Shown piece after piece: positions 8,968 to 17,780 of a stretch of 64,000 nt of DNA. Origin of the DNA: CAIWHR01 sp963843595. GTDB lineage: Bacteria; Pseudomonadota; Gammaproteobacteria; Burkholderiales; Casimicrobiaceae. The number at the start of each line of letters is the position of its first letter. The first letter of the stretch is position 1. The stretch is taken from the NCBI GenBank assembly GCA_963843595.1, contig CAWJLG010000011.1, positions 51,265 to 115,264 on the forward strand, written 5' to 3'. The translations under genes and the position numbers were made by a program. The notes beneath the pieces were generated by a model. The model made no database searches. It was given only the letters and a program-made list of their open reading frames with translations, and was not told the DNA's origin.

Positions 8968-10275
8968 ATGCAGACCGTCGATTTACGCGTCGATGCCGGC
9001 TGGATCGTTCCCGTCGAGCCCGCCGGGGCCCTCGCCGCGCACTCGCTGATCGTCGATGCCGGCCGTATCGTCGCGGTGGTGCCGACAGCGCAGGCTGGCG
9101 CCGGATTCGACGCACGCGCGCACCTGAGGCTGCCCTCGCACGTCCTGATTCCGGGCCTGATCAACGCCCACGTCCACGCGGCGATGAACCTCTTTCGGGG
9201 GATCGCCGACGACGTGCCGCTCAAGGCCTGGCTGGAGGAGCACATCTGGCCGCGCGAAGGCCGATTCGTCGGACCGGACTTCGTCTACGACGGCGCCCGG
9301 CTCGCCGCCGCCGAGATGCTGAAGGGCGGCACGACCTGCTGCAACGACATGTACTTCTTTCCCGACGCCACCGGTCGGGCGTTCCTCGAGACGGGGATGC
9401 GTGCGATGCTGGGGCTGCCGATCCTCGATTTTCCGACGCCCTATGCGGCCGACGCGGACGGGTATCTGCAGCGCGGTCTCGCCGTGCGCGATGCGCTCAA
9501 GCACGAGTCGAGGCTCAGCTTTTCGCTCGCCCCGCACGCCCCCTATACGGTCGGCGACGCGGCGTGGGAGAAGGCGGTGGTCATCGCCCGTCAGCTCGAA
9601 CTTCCGCTCCAGACGCACCTGGCCGAAACCGCCGCCGAGATCGACGCGAGCCGGCGTGCGACCGGCGAGACGCCGCTGCGCCGTCTGCATCGGCTCGGGG
9701 CGACCGGCCCCGGCTTCATCGCCATTCACGGCGTGCACCTCGACGCCGACGACATCAACTTGCTGGCCACCCACGGCGGGCACGTCGTCCACTGTCCGGC
9801 GTCCAACATGAAGCTGGGCTGCGGCATCGCGCCCGCGACCGCACTGCTCGCGCACGGCGTGAATCTCGCGATCGGCACCGATGGCGCAGCGTCGAACAAC
9901 CGACTGGACCTCTTCGCCGAGATGCGGCTTGCCGCATTGCTGGCCAAGGTTGCCACGGGTGATCCGGCGGCCATGCCGGCGCAAGCGACGCTGCGCGCGG
10001 CGACCCTGGGCGGCGCCCAGGCGCTGGGACTCGATGCCGAGGTCGGCTCGCTGGTTGCCGGCAAGCAGGCCGACGTCGTCGCCGTCGATCTCGCAAGCGT
10101 CAACGCCGCGCCCTGCTACGATCCGGTTTCGCATCTCGTGTACGCGGTCGGACGGGAAGCCGTGACCGACGTCTGGGTGGGCGGCGCGCACGTCGTCGCC
10201 GCGCGCACACTCACGACGGCCGACGAGAACGCGATCGTCGCCCGCGCACGACTCTGGCAGGAGCGTCTCCAATGA
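8968..10275 (+). CDS. mtaD: 5'-methylthioadenosine / S-adenosylhomocysteine deaminase (amidohydrolase)
   Basis: This 435-residue amidohydrolase-superfamily protein most likely deaminates 5'-methylthioadenosine (and S-adenosylhomocysteine or adenosine) to the inosine form. Metal-site motifs are visible: LINAHVHAAMNLFRG (first His pair), LAPHAPYTV, LQTHLAETAAE, IAIHGVHL, and the late Asp in LAIGTDGAASNN. The HCPASNMKLGCG segment is typical of the MtaD/TRZ-ATZ group. Its stop overlaps the ubiG start by ATGA. The mtaD-ubiG-phosphatase order is also seen in Pseudomonas. A thioinosine phosphorylase at 21727-22479 would use its product. Other amidohydrolases of this group have different substrates, so specificity is inferred. 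Confidence 0.85.
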   Translation: MQTVDLRVDAGWIVPVEPAGALAAHSLIVDAGRIVAVVPTAQAGAGFDARAHLRLPSHVLIPGLINAHVHAAMNLFRGIADDVPLKAWLEEHIWPREGRFVGPDFVYDGARLAAAEMLKGGTTCCNDMYFFPDATGRAFLETGMRAMLGLPILDFPTPYAADADGYLQRGLAVRDALKHESRLSFSLAPHAPYTVGDAAWEKAVVIARQLELPLQTHLAETAAEIDASRRATGETPLRRLHRLGATGPGFIAIHGVHLDADDINLLATHGGHVVHCPASNMKLGCGIAPATALLAHGVNLAIGTDGAASNNRLDLFAEMRLAALLAKVATGDPAAMPAQATLRAATLGGAQALGLDAEVGSLVAGKQADVVAVDLASVNAAPCYDPVSHLVYAVGREAVTDVWVGGAHVVAARTLTTADENAIVARARLWQERLQ

Positions 10276-11006
10276 CCACGACCCCCGTTTCCTCGTCCGC
10301 CAACGCGGATCCCGGCGAGCTGGCGAAATTCGGCGCCCTGGCGCATCGCTGGTGGGATCCGGACAGCGAATTGTTCGGTCCGCTGCACCGGATCAATCCG
10401 CTGCGCATCGACTGGATCGACCGGGTCGTGGGGGGCCTTGCAGGCAAGACGGTCCTTGACGTCGGCTGCGGTGGCGGCATTCTTGCCGAGGCGATGGCGG
10501 CGCGCGGCGCCGACGTGCTCGGAATCGACCTCGGCGACAAGGCGCTGGGTGTCGCGAAACTGCACAAGCTCGAATCGGGAACGCCGGTCGAATACCGGCT
10601 CGTGGCGGCCGAAGCCCTGGCGCGGGAAACGCCCGCCGCGTTCGACGTGGTGACCTGCATGGAAATGCTCGAGCACGTGCCCGACCCCGGGTCGATCATC
10701 GCCGCATGCGCGGCGCTGGCGCGGCCCGGCGGGGTCGTCGTGTTCTCGACGATCAACCGCAACCCGAAGTCGTATCTGTTCGCCATACTCGGCGCGGAGT
10801 ACGTGCTCAACCTCCTGCCGAAAGGCACGCACGATTACGCGCGCTTTCTCAAGCCGGCCGAACTCGCCGGCCATGCCCGGCGCGCGGGACTCGTACCGCG
10901 TGAGCTCGTGGGCATGACGTACAACCCGTTCACCAAAGTCTTCAGCCTCGGGCCGGATACTTCGGTCAATTACCTGATCGTCCTCGGGCGGCCCGGTGAT
11001 GCCTGA
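10272..11006 (+). CDS. ubiG: Ubiquinone biosynthesis O-methyltransferase UbiG
   Basis: This 244-residue SAM-dependent methyltransferase carries out both O-methylations in ubiquinone synthesis. SAM motif I is VLDVGCGGGILAEAMA. The family-specific WWDPDSELFGPLHRINPLR stands near residue 27, and EMLEHVPDP, STINRNPKSY and a membrane-associating LLPKGTHDY segment follow. The start overlaps the end of mtaD by four bases and the end overlaps the next gene by eight, so all three are translated from one message. The presence of UbiG indicates a ubiquinone-using respiratory chain. Confidence 0.95.
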   Translation: MTTTPVSSSANADPGELAKFGALAHRWWDPDSELFGPLHRINPLRIDWIDRVVGGLAGKTVLDVGCGGGILAEAMAARGADVLGIDLGDKALGVAKLHKLESGTPVEYRLVAAEALARETPAAFDVVTCMEMLEHVPDPGSIIAACAALARPGGVVVFSTINRNPKSYLFAILGAEYVLNLLPKGTHDYARFLKPAELAGHARRAGLVPRELVGMTYNPFTKVFSLGPDTSVNYLIVLGRPGDA

Positions 11007-11721
11007 CGCCGACGAAGGCCCGGCGACGGTCGCCGGTCGCCCGCCGCGTCCGCTGCCCGTGCGCGCGGTGCTGTTCGATCTGGACGGCACGCTGGCGGAC
11101 ACCGCGCCGGACCTTGGCGCCGCGATCAATCGCGTTCGCGTCACGCGCGGACGTGCGCCGCTGCCGCTATCGCGCCTGCGTCCGTTTGCGTCGCACGGTG
11201 CGCGCGGATTGCTCCGGGCGGCGTTCTCGATCGGTCCCGACGACGCCGACTACCCGGCTCTGCGCGAAGCGTTCCTCAGCGAATATGCCGCTGCAGTATG
11301 CGTCGAGTCTCGCCTGTTCGCCGATGTCGCCGCGTTGATCGACACCATCGAAGCGCGCGCGCTCAAGTGGGGCATCGTCACGAACAAGGCAACGTGCTAT
11401 ACGAGGCCGCTGATCGAGGGGCTGGGGCTCGCCGGTCGTGCCGGAACGGTCGTCTGTGGCGACACGACCGCGTACGCGAAACCGCATCCGGCCCCGTTGC
11501 TTGCCGCGGCGGCCGAGCTCGAGGTGGACCCGGCGTCGTGCGTGTACGTTGGCGACGCCGAGCGCGACATCATCGCCGGCGTGGCGGCCGGCATGCGCAC
11601 GCTGATCGCATGCTACGGGTACATCGAGCCGCAGGAGCTGCCGGGCACGTGGCCCGCGGACGGCATGCTCGACACGCCAGCCGCATTGCTCGGGTGGCTG
11701 CCCGCGCGCGCATCAGGCTGA
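10999..11721 (+). CDS. HAD phosphatase, MupP (MurNAc-6-P phosphatase) or phosphoglycolate phosphatase
   Basis: This is a 240-residue HAD-superfamily hydrolase. The nucleophile motif is VLFDLDGTLADT; later come GIVTNKATCYT (motif II), a lysine in AKPHPAP (motif III) and YVGDAERDIIAG (motif IV). Relatives are often annotated as Gph. However, the Pseudomonas protein in the same mtaD-ubiG neighbourhood is MupP, which dephosphorylates MurNAc-6-phosphate in cell-wall recycling, and the FASHGARGLLRAAF segment resembles MupP. The start is ATG at 10999 (a GTG one codon earlier is also possible). No amgK or murU is in the window to settle it. Confidence 0.75.
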   Translation: MPDADEGPATVAGRPPRPLPVRAVLFDLDGTLADTAPDLGAAINRVRVTRGRAPLPLSRLRPFASHGARGLLRAAFSIGPDDADYPALREAFLSEYAAAVCVESRLFADVAALIDTIEARALKWGIVTNKATCYTRPLIEGLGLAGRAGTVVCGDTTAYAKPHPAPLLAAAAELEVDPASCVYVGDAERDIIAGVAAGMRTLIACYGYIEPQELPGTWPADGMLDTPAALLGWLPARASG

Positions 11722-11728
11722 ACGTCCT

Positions 11729-12601
11729 TCAGCCGGCGCAGGCAGCGGCATTCACGAGCAGCCACTCGAGCGGTTTGCCGTCGCGATCGCCCATCACGCG
11801 CACCGGCTGGCTCGACTGCAACGGGCGCACCACGGCCACCAGAATGTCGTCGACGACGGCGAGTCCGATGCCGCTGGCGCTGGTCAGCCGGTCGCCCGCC
11901 TTCAATCCCAGCATTCCGGCGAAGCCGCTCTCGTCGCGCACGGTGAGGCCTCCGGCGCCCGGCGTGAACAGTGCACGCCAGGTTTCCGGCTGCGCGGCCA
12001 TGCCGCCGAGGAGTTCCGCATTGATCCGGTAGACCGGGCCTTTGTAGCCGGCCGGCGGGGCGCACGCCGCGACATTGCGCGGCGAGCGAACGCCCGCGCC
12101 GGCCTCCTTGGACCCCGTCGCGCCTGGCGACCGCAGCACGATGTCGCGTGCTTCGCCGCGGTCGAGGAGCGTGACCCCGTCCGGACGCACGGCTTCGAGC
12201 CGGACGTCCCTGGCGATGTCCTGACCGGTTTTCGCGAGCACCGGCCCGCGATCGGCGAAGCGAAACAGCGCATAGCCCTCGCCGTCGCGTCCTGCGAACA
12301 CGCCGAGCAGCCGTGCATCCCCTTGCATCACGCTGGTTGAAGCAGGTCCCGAACGCGTTGCGGCCGGCCCGGAGGCGTCGGCACCGAACAGCGGCACGGC
12401 AACGATGGCCGGCGCCCAGGGTTCGAGTACATTCGCCATCGGCATGGCGACGGGGGCCGGGCCGAACCAGCGCCACGTCCACGACGCAACGACCCAAGCA
12501 AGCAGCATCGCCGCTGCAACGGTGCCCAGCGCAGCGGCAATGCGCCACGGCAGCGGCGCCGGCCGGCGAACGTAGCGGGAGGAAGGATCGATTGCGGTCA
12601 T
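11729..12601 (-). CDS. gspC: GspC-like type II secretion inner-membrane protein
   Basis: This 290-residue protein has a short cytoplasmic N-terminus, one membrane helix (WRIAAALGTVAAAMLLAWVVAS, residues about 20-40), a VPLFG motif before a homology-region domain (residues about 70-160), and a C-terminal PDZ-like domain (FAGMLGLKAGDRLTSASGIG). This is the layout of GspC, which links the inner-membrane platform of the type II secretion system to the GspD secretin. No other gsp gene is in the window, so it is isolated here. It converges on the phosphatase gene with a 7-bp gap. Its start at 12601 lies about 35 bp from the dapC -10 box on the other strand, so the two promoter zones overlap. Confidence 0.75.
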   Translation of the reverse strand: MTAIDPSSRYVRRPAPLPWRIAAALGTVAAAMLLAWVVASWTWRWFGPAPVAMPMANVLEPWAPAIVAVPLFGADASGPAATRSGPASTSVMQGDARLLGVFAGRDGEGYALFRFADRGPVLAKTGQDIARDVRLEAVRPDGVTLLDRGEARDIVLRSPGATGSKEAGAGVRSPRNVAACAPPAGYKGPVYRINAELLGGMAAQPETWRALFTPGAGGLTVRDESGFAGMLGLKAGDRLTSASGIGLAVVDDILVAVVRPLQSSQPVRVMGDRDGKPLEWLLVNAAACAG

Positions 12602-12635
12602 GAATGTGTGGACGCGGGCGGTCGAGGGGGTCCCG

Positions 12636-12641
12636 TATAAT
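12636..12641 (+). promoter_or_regulatory. Candidate -10 box for dapC
   Basis: A perfect TATAAT stands 118 bases upstream of the dapC GTG start. No clear -35 is seen 16-18 bases upstream, so it may depend on an activator or be an extended -10 promoter. Confidence 0.4.
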
Positions 12642-12753
12642 TCGCGCAGTCCGCCCGCAGTCTGCGCTTCGCCAGCGTGCGGTGCATCGCGCACCGCACT
12701 GCCGGACGATCTTCCGCCATCCAGAAAACACGGCCGTCCGCGCCGCCCGCACC

Positions 12754-13953
12754 GTGGCCCTGAATCCGCGACTCGCACGCCTGCAGCCCTACCCGTTCGA
12801 ACGACTTCGCCAGTGGCTTGCGGGTGTCGTGCCGAACCCCGCCCTGGCGCCGATCAATCTGTCCATCGGCGAGCCCAAGCATCCGACGCCGGCGCTGGTG
12901 CTCGACGCATTCAAGGCCGCGGCGACGGGGCTCGCGCATTATCCCACGACGATCGGCGCGCCCGCGTTGCGCGAGTCCATCGCCGGATGGCTCGTGCGCC
13001 GTCACGACTTGCCGACGCTCGATCCGGCCACGCAGGTGCTGCCGGTGCTGGGCAGCCGCGAAGCCCTGTTTGCGTTCGCGCAGACGGTGCTCGACGGCAG
13101 CCGGCCCGGTGCCACCGTCGTGATGCCGAACCCTTTCTACCAGATCTACGAAGGTGCCGCGCTTCTGGGTGGCGCCGAGCCGTGGTGCGTCAACGCTGTC
13201 GCCGCGAGCGGTTTCGCGCCGGCCTGGTCGAGCGTGCCGGACGCCGTGTGGGCGCGCACCCAGCTGCTCTACGTCTGCTCGCCGGACAATCCGACGGGCC
13301 GCGTCGTCGGCATCGAGGAATGGCGCCAGCTGTTCGAGCTCTCGGATCGCCATGGATTCGTGATCGCCGCCGACGAGTGCTATTCGGAAATCTATTTCGA
13401 CGAGACGTGCCCGCCACTCGGCGCACTCGCCGCTGCTCACGCGCTCGGCCGCACCGGATTCCCGCGGCTCGTGTCGTTCGGAAGCCTGTCGAAGCGCTCC
13501 AACGCCCCGGGGCTGCGCTCGGGGTATGTCGCCGGCGATGCGGCCCTCGTCAAGGCGTTCCTGCTCTACCGGACCTATCACGGCTCGGCGATGTCCCCGG
13601 CCGTCGCCGCGGCGAGCATTGCCGCGTGGAACGACGAGACCCACGTCCGGGCGAATCGCGCCGCCTACGCCGAGAAATTTCGCCTGCTGCAGCCGAAGCT
13701 CGCCGCCGCCCTTCCCTGCGCGCTGCCCGACGCGGCGTTCTACCTGTGGGCGCGAACCCCGGGCGACGACGCCGTCTTCGCCCGGCGGCTGCTCGCCGAG
13801 CAGGCCGTCGCCGTGCTACCCGGGAGCTATTTTGCCCGCGATGCGCATGGCGAGAATCCGGGGCGCGGCTTCATCCGCATCGCGCTGGTGGCGCCGCTCG
13901 CCGAGTGTGTCGAGGCGATCGACCGCATCGTCGCGCTTTCGGCCGCTGGCTGA
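12754..13953 (+). CDS. dapC: N-succinyldiaminopimelate aminotransferase
   Basis: This 399-residue PLP aminotransferase would convert N-succinyl-2-amino-6-oxopimelate to N-succinyl-LL-diaminopimelate in the succinylase branch of lysine and peptidoglycan synthesis. Family marks are LNPRLARLQPYPFERLR at the N-terminus, NLSIGEPKHPTP, VLGSREALFAF, the cofactor segment SPDNPTGRVV and ADECYSEIYF, and the PLP lysine in SFGSLSKRSNAPGLRSG. No ATG is available near the conserved N-terminus, so GTG at 12754 is taken as start. An open frame continues upstream across the TATAAT at 12636 but is not protein-like. dapD and dapE follow 3 kb and 10 kb downstream on the same strand. Confidence 0.9.
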   Translation: MALNPRLARLQPYPFERLRQWLAGVVPNPALAPINLSIGEPKHPTPALVLDAFKAAATGLAHYPTTIGAPALRESIAGWLVRRHDLPTLDPATQVLPVLGSREALFAFAQTVLDGSRPGATVVMPNPFYQIYEGAALLGGAEPWCVNAVAASGFAPAWSSVPDAVWARTQLLYVCSPDNPTGRVVGIEEWRQLFELSDRHGFVIAADECYSEIYFDETCPPLGALAAAHALGRTGFPRLVSFGSLSKRSNAPGLRSGYVAGDAALVKAFLLYRTYHGSAMSPAVAAASIAAWNDETHVRANRAAYAEKFRLLQPKLAAALPCALPDAAFYLWARTPGDDAVFARRLLAEQAVAVLPGSYFARDAHGENPGRGFIRIALVAPLAECVEAIDRIVALSAAG

Positions 13954-14054
13954 AGCGCGCCGACTCGCGCGCCGGACGCCCCGCCTGTCGCACGCCGACG
14001 CGCTTCGTCGCGCACGTCCCCGACGCGACCGGCAGGCACTAGAATCCACGGGCG

Positions 14055-15125
14055 ATGACTGCTACTGCCCTCGCCTCGCCACCCAATCGGCTCCGCCAGT
14101 TCGGGCAGGGCCTGCGTAGTTCGTGGCCGACGATCCTGCTGATCGCCGCGATCAACACCGGGATCGCCGGCGTGCTGTGGATCGACGATCCGCGCCCGTT
14201 CTGGCATCCGCTCGTGACGGTCCAGCTCTACGGCTTCTCGATCGCCGCGTGCGTGCGGATTGCCGGCCCCTGGGAGAAGTCGCGACCGCTCTTGCGGCTC
14301 ATCGTCGCCGTGGCCGTCGGGACCCTGATCGGCGTCACGCTCACGATCATCGTCAAGGGCTACACGGCCCAGTACGTCAGCGAACATCTCCCGTGGTTCG
14401 CGCAGAACGTTCTCTGGGGTTTCGCGAACGGCCTGTTCGTGTGCCTGTTTTTCCTGCTCAAGGCACGCGAGGCGCAGGCGCAATCGGCACTGCTCAAGGC
14501 GGACGCCGAGCGGCATCTGCTCGCCAAGCAGGCGGCGGAATCGGAACTCAAGCTCATGCAGGCGCAGATCGAACCGCATTTCCTGTTCAACACGCTGGCG
14601 TCGGTTCAGTATCTGACCGAGAACGATCCGCCGGAGGCTTCCCGCCTGCTGGGGCATCTGCTCGAATACCTGCGCGCGGCATTGCCGCAGCTGCGCTCCG
14701 CCAGCACGACGCTGGGCAAGGAACTGGAGATGGTCGAGGCCTACCTCAACATCCTGAGCATGCGCATGGGGACGCGGCTCGCGTTTTCGATCGACGTTGC
14801 GCCTTCGCTGCGCGAGCTTCCGTTCCCGCCGGTGCTCCTGATCTCGGTGGTCGAGAACGCCGTCGAACACGGGCTCGAACCGAAAGCCGAGGGCGGCACC
14901 GTCCGGATCAACGCCGTACTTGTCGAGGGGCGCCTGCGGGTGACGGTCACGGACACCGGCCGGGGCCTGGGCAGTGCCGTGTCGACGGCGGGGCAAGGAG
15001 TCGGCCTCGCGAACGTTCGCGAGCGCATCGCTGCCTTGTTTGGCGGTCGGGGCCGGTTCACGCTCGAGAACGCGCCGCCCGCAGGCGCCCGCGCGACGAT
15101 CGAGATTCCCGCGAACGCCGCCTGA
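14055..15125 (+). CDS. LytS/AlgZ-type sensor histidine kinase
   Basis: This 356-residue membrane kinase has four hydrophobic segments in residues about 25-140 (for example ILLIAAINTGIAGVLWI and NVLWGFANGLFVCLFFLL), a short coiled coil, and a His_kinase domain with the phosphoacceptor in QIEPHFLFNTLASVQYL. The ATP-binding region has LLISVVENAVEHGL and a glycine-rich VTDTGRGLG ... GVGLANVRERI. It lacks a HAMP domain and has no obvious extracytoplasmic sensor, so the membrane part probably senses the signal. A TAGAAT hexamer (14040-14045) lies only 9 bases before the ATG, so the transcript may have a very short leader. The partner regulator follows 13 bases after the stop. Confidence 0.88.
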   Translation: MTATALASPPNRLRQFGQGLRSSWPTILLIAAINTGIAGVLWIDDPRPFWHPLVTVQLYGFSIAACVRIAGPWEKSRPLLRLIVAVAVGTLIGVTLTIIVKGYTAQYVSEHLPWFAQNVLWGFANGLFVCLFFLLKAREAQAQSALLKADAERHLLAKQAAESELKLMQAQIEPHFLFNTLASVQYLTENDPPEASRLLGHLLEYLRAALPQLRSASTTLGKELEMVEAYLNILSMRMGTRLAFSIDVAPSLRELPFPPVLLISVVENAVEHGLEPKAEGGTVRINAVLVEGRLRVTVTDTGRGLGSAVSTAGQGVGLANVRERIAALFGGRGRFTLENAPPAGARATIEIPANAA

Positions 15126-15138
15126 GCCGGAACCACCG

Positions 15139-15882
15139 ATGCCGACCGCGCTGATCGCCGAAGACGAGCCGCTGCTGCGCGCACAGCTCAAGTCGCGCCT
15201 TGCCGATGCGTGGCCCGAGCTCGCCATCGTCGGCGAGGCCGTCAATGGCGAGGAGGCGATCGCACTCGCCGATTCTCTGCGCCCGGACTTTGCGTTTCTC
15301 GACATCCGGATGCCGGTCAAGACCGGGCTCGACGTCGCACGCGCGATCTCGCCGCGCTGCCATGTCGTGTTCGTCACCGCCTACGACGAATACGCCGTCG
15401 CGGCCTTCGAGGCAGGCGCCGTCGACTATGTATTGAAGCCGCCGACCCCGGAGCGCATCGCGAAGGTCGTGGCCCGGCTCAAGGGCCGGCTCACGCTCGC
15501 CCCGCTGGACCTGACCGCACTGCTTGCGCGACTCGCGGCGCGCGAGGATGGCCCCGGTCCGCTCAACTGGATTCGGGCGTCCCTCGGCGCGTCGATGAAG
15601 ATGATCGCCGTCGCCGACGTCGTCTATTTCCAGGCCGAGGACAAGTACACCAAGGTCGTCACCACCGACGGTGAGGCGCTGATCCGCAAGCCGATCAAGG
15701 AACTCTTCGACGAGCTCGACAGCGAGACGTTCTGGCAGGTTCATCGCGGCACGATCGTGAATCTGCGCGCCATCGCCCGCGTGGACCGCGACTGGCGCGA
15801 TCAGCCCGTGATCACGTTGAAGGACCGCGCCGAGAAGCTGACCGTCAGCCGCACGTTTGCGCACCGGTTCAAGGCGATGTAA
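15139..15882 (+). CDS. LytTR-family response regulator
   Basis: This 247-residue regulator has a receiver domain (residues 1-120) with acidic pocket AEDE, the phosphoacceptor Asp55 in FAFLDIRMP, and the switch lysine in VLKPPTPER. A C-terminal LytTR DNA-binding domain (residues about 145-247) contains VVYFQAEDKYTKVV and FWQVHRGTIVNL. It pairs with the kinase just upstream; such AlgZ/AlgR-like pairs in proteobacteria often control pili, surface polysaccharide or carbon uptake, but nothing here shows the target. The ATG at 15139 is right for the receiver; an open frame runs further upstream inside the kinase gene. A terminator follows. Confidence 0.9.
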   Translation: MPTALIAEDEPLLRAQLKSRLADAWPELAIVGEAVNGEEAIALADSLRPDFAFLDIRMPVKTGLDVARAISPRCHVVFVTAYDEYAVAAFEAGAVDYVLKPPTPERIAKVVARLKGRLTLAPLDLTALLARLAAREDGPGPLNWIRASLGASMKMIAVADVVYFQAEDKYTKVVTTDGEALIRKPIKELFDELDSETFWQVHRGTIVNLRAIARVDRDWRDQPVITLKDRAEKLTVSRTFAHRFKAM

Positions 15883-15908
15883 CGTCGCCCGGTGCGAGGC
15901 AACGTCGA

Positions 15909-15937
15909 GGCCGCCTGCGGGCGGCCTTTCCTCTTTC
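15909..15937 (+). terminator. Rho-independent terminator after the LytTR regulator
   Basis: A GGCCGCC / TGCG loop / GGCGGCC hairpin (15909-15926) is followed by TTTCCTCTTT, 26 bases past the stop. The T-tract is interrupted, so efficiency may be moderate. Confidence 0.65.
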
Positions 15938-15965
15938 CCGTCGTGGCGCCGCGCGCAGCGTAACG

Positions 15966-16914
15966 GTGCGGTCGCTGGCGTTCATCGGGCGGCATGCCAC
16001 CCGGTTCATGGCGGGCGGGCTGCTGCTCGGCATCGTCTTTCCGCCGCTCGCCGCTGCTCGCCAAGCCGCTGCTCGTCCCCACCCTGCTGATTCCGCTGAC
16101 GCTGGCGCTCGTTCGCCTTGACTGGCACGCCGCGGCCGCCTATCGGAAGCGCCCGCTGCTCGTCGCCGCCCTCCTCGTCTGGTTGCTCGTGATCTCGCCC
16201 CTCTTGGTCTGGCTCGCGACGGCGCTGCTGCAGCCACTCGGGCTTCCGGCAACGCTGCGACAGGCACTCGTACTGATGGCCGCCTCCTCCCCGATCGTCT
16301 CCAGCGTCGCCATCGCGCTGATCGTGGGCCTCGATGCGACGCTGGCCATCGTCGCGGTACTGCTCGCGACCGCGCTGGTCCCATTGACGCTTCCGCCGGT
16401 CGCCCTGGCACTGCTCGGTCTCACGCTCGACATCGGCCTTGCCGCATTCATGGCCCGTCTGGGCCTGCTCGTGGGGAGCGCGTTCGTCGCGGCATGGGCG
16501 CTGCGCCGCTGGATACCCGCCTCGGAATTGGCGGCGCGGACCGACCTGCTCGACGGTCTGACCGTGGTCAACCTGCTCCTCTTCGGGCTTGCGATCATGG
16601 ACGGCGTGACTGCCTACGCGTACGCGCGGCCGGCGTACGTGGGTGCTGCCGTCCTCGCCGCCTTTGTCTTCAACCTGCTGCTTCAGGCCGCCGGAACGCT
16701 CGCATTCGGCCGCCTCTCCCGACGCGCGGCGCTGACGGCAGGGCTGTTATCGGGGAACTGCAACATGGGGCTCGTGCTGGTTGCGCTGCAGGGCAAGGCG
16801 GAATTCGACGTCACGGTGTTCTTTGCACTCGCGCAGATCCCCATGTACGTGCTGCCGGCGGTACTCGAACCGGTTTACCGGCAACTGCTGCGACGGGAGG
16901 CCAAGTCGCGGTAA
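15966..16914 (+). CDS. BASS-like (bile acid:Na+ symporter superfamily) membrane transporter, apparent frameshift
   Basis: A very hydrophobic protein of about 315 residues with roughly ten membrane segments (for example LLVAALLVWLLVISPLLVWL and AYVGAAVLAAFVFNLLLQ). The SGNCNMGLVLVAL segment in the second half resembles the conserved discontinuous-helix region of BASS/AEC-type transporters. Substrate unknown. The N-terminus (GTG at 15966; RFMAGGLLLGIVFPPLA) is in one frame and the rest (LLAKPLLVPTLLIPLTL onward) in another. The switch falls at 16050-16058 in a CCGCTCGCCGCTGCTCGCC repeat. Dropping one base, or adding two, gives a continuous first helix. If the frameshift is real, translation could restart from an internal start at about 15994. 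Confidence 0.6.
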
Positions 16915-16941
16915 AATGCTGGTTTTTTTGGCGAACTTCCC

Positions 16942-17775
16942 TTGACCATCGAACTGCAGACGACGATCGACCGCGCGTGGGACGTGCGCACCGAGCTATC
17001 CCCCGCCAATGCGCCCGCCGCGATTCGCGACGCCGTGGCGCACGTGATCTCCGAACTCGACGCCGGACGGCTGCGCGTGGCCGAAAAGTCCGGCGGCCGC
17101 TGGACCGTCCACCAGTGGATCAAGAAGGCGGTCCTGCTTTCGTTCCGGCTGGCCGACAATGCTCCGATCGGCCTCGCCGGACCGGAGGTGCCGTTCCGGT
17201 TCTACGACAAGGTGCCGACCAAATTCGCGCAGTTCGACGCCGCCGCGTTCGCCGCCGCCGGCGTGCGGGTCGTGCCGCCCGCCGTCGCCCGGCGCGGCGC
17301 CTTCGTCGCGAAGAACGTCGTGCTGATGCCCTCGTACGTGAACATCGGTGCCTACGTCGACGAGGGGACGATGGTCGACACCTGGGCGACGGTCGGTTCG
17401 TGCGCGCAGATCGGCAGGAACGTCCACCTGTCCGGCGGAGTCGGCATCGGCGGCGTGCTCGAGCCGCTGCAGGCGAATCCGACGATCATCGAGGACAATT
17501 GTTTCATCGGTGCCCGCTCCGAAGTGGTCGAAGGCGTCATCGTCGAGGAGAATTCCGTTCTGGGGATGGGCGTGTTCATCGGCCAGAGCACGAAGATCTA
17601 CAACCGCGCAACCGGTGAAGTGAGCTACGGACGGGTGCCGGCCGGCTCCGTCGTCGTCGCCGGATCGCTGCCCTCGGGCGAAGGGGGCTGCCATCTCTAT
17701 TGCGCCGTCATCGTCAAGCAAGTCGACGCGAAGACGCGCTCGAAGACGAGCATCAACGAGCTTCTGCGCGCGTGA
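16942..17775 (+). CDS. dapD: Tetrahydrodipicolinate N-succinyltransferase
   Basis: This 277-residue enzyme transfers succinyl from succinyl-CoA to tetrahydrodipicolinate. The first 90 residues are the helical N-domain (IELQTTIDRAWDVR). A left-handed beta-helix of hexapeptide repeats follows (PSYVNIGAYVDEGTMVDTWA, GGVGIGGVLEPLQ, EDNCFIGARSEVVEG). The start is an unusual TTG at 16942; it is chosen because the conserved N-terminus begins there and no in-frame ATG or GTG fits. A TAAAAT hexamer (16912-16917) just upstream could be a -10. map follows 5 bases after the stop. Confidence 0.95.
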   Translation: MTIELQTTIDRAWDVRTELSPANAPAAIRDAVAHVISELDAGRLRVAEKSGGRWTVHQWIKKAVLLSFRLADNAPIGLAGPEVPFRFYDKVPTKFAQFDAAAFAAAGVRVVPPAVARRGAFVAKNVVLMPSYVNIGAYVDEGTMVDTWATVGSCAQIGRNVHLSGGVGIGGVLEPLQANPTIIEDNCFIGARSEVVEGVIVEENSVLGMGVFIGQSTKIYNRATGEVSYGRVPAGSVVVAGSLPSGEGGCHLYCAVIVKQVDAKTRSKTSINELLRA

Positions 17776-17780
17776 GAGCA

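Noticed and set aside
16942..16956. TTGAC near the dapD start as an FNR half site
   Set aside because: The second half (GAACT) does not match and the TTG is the start codon.
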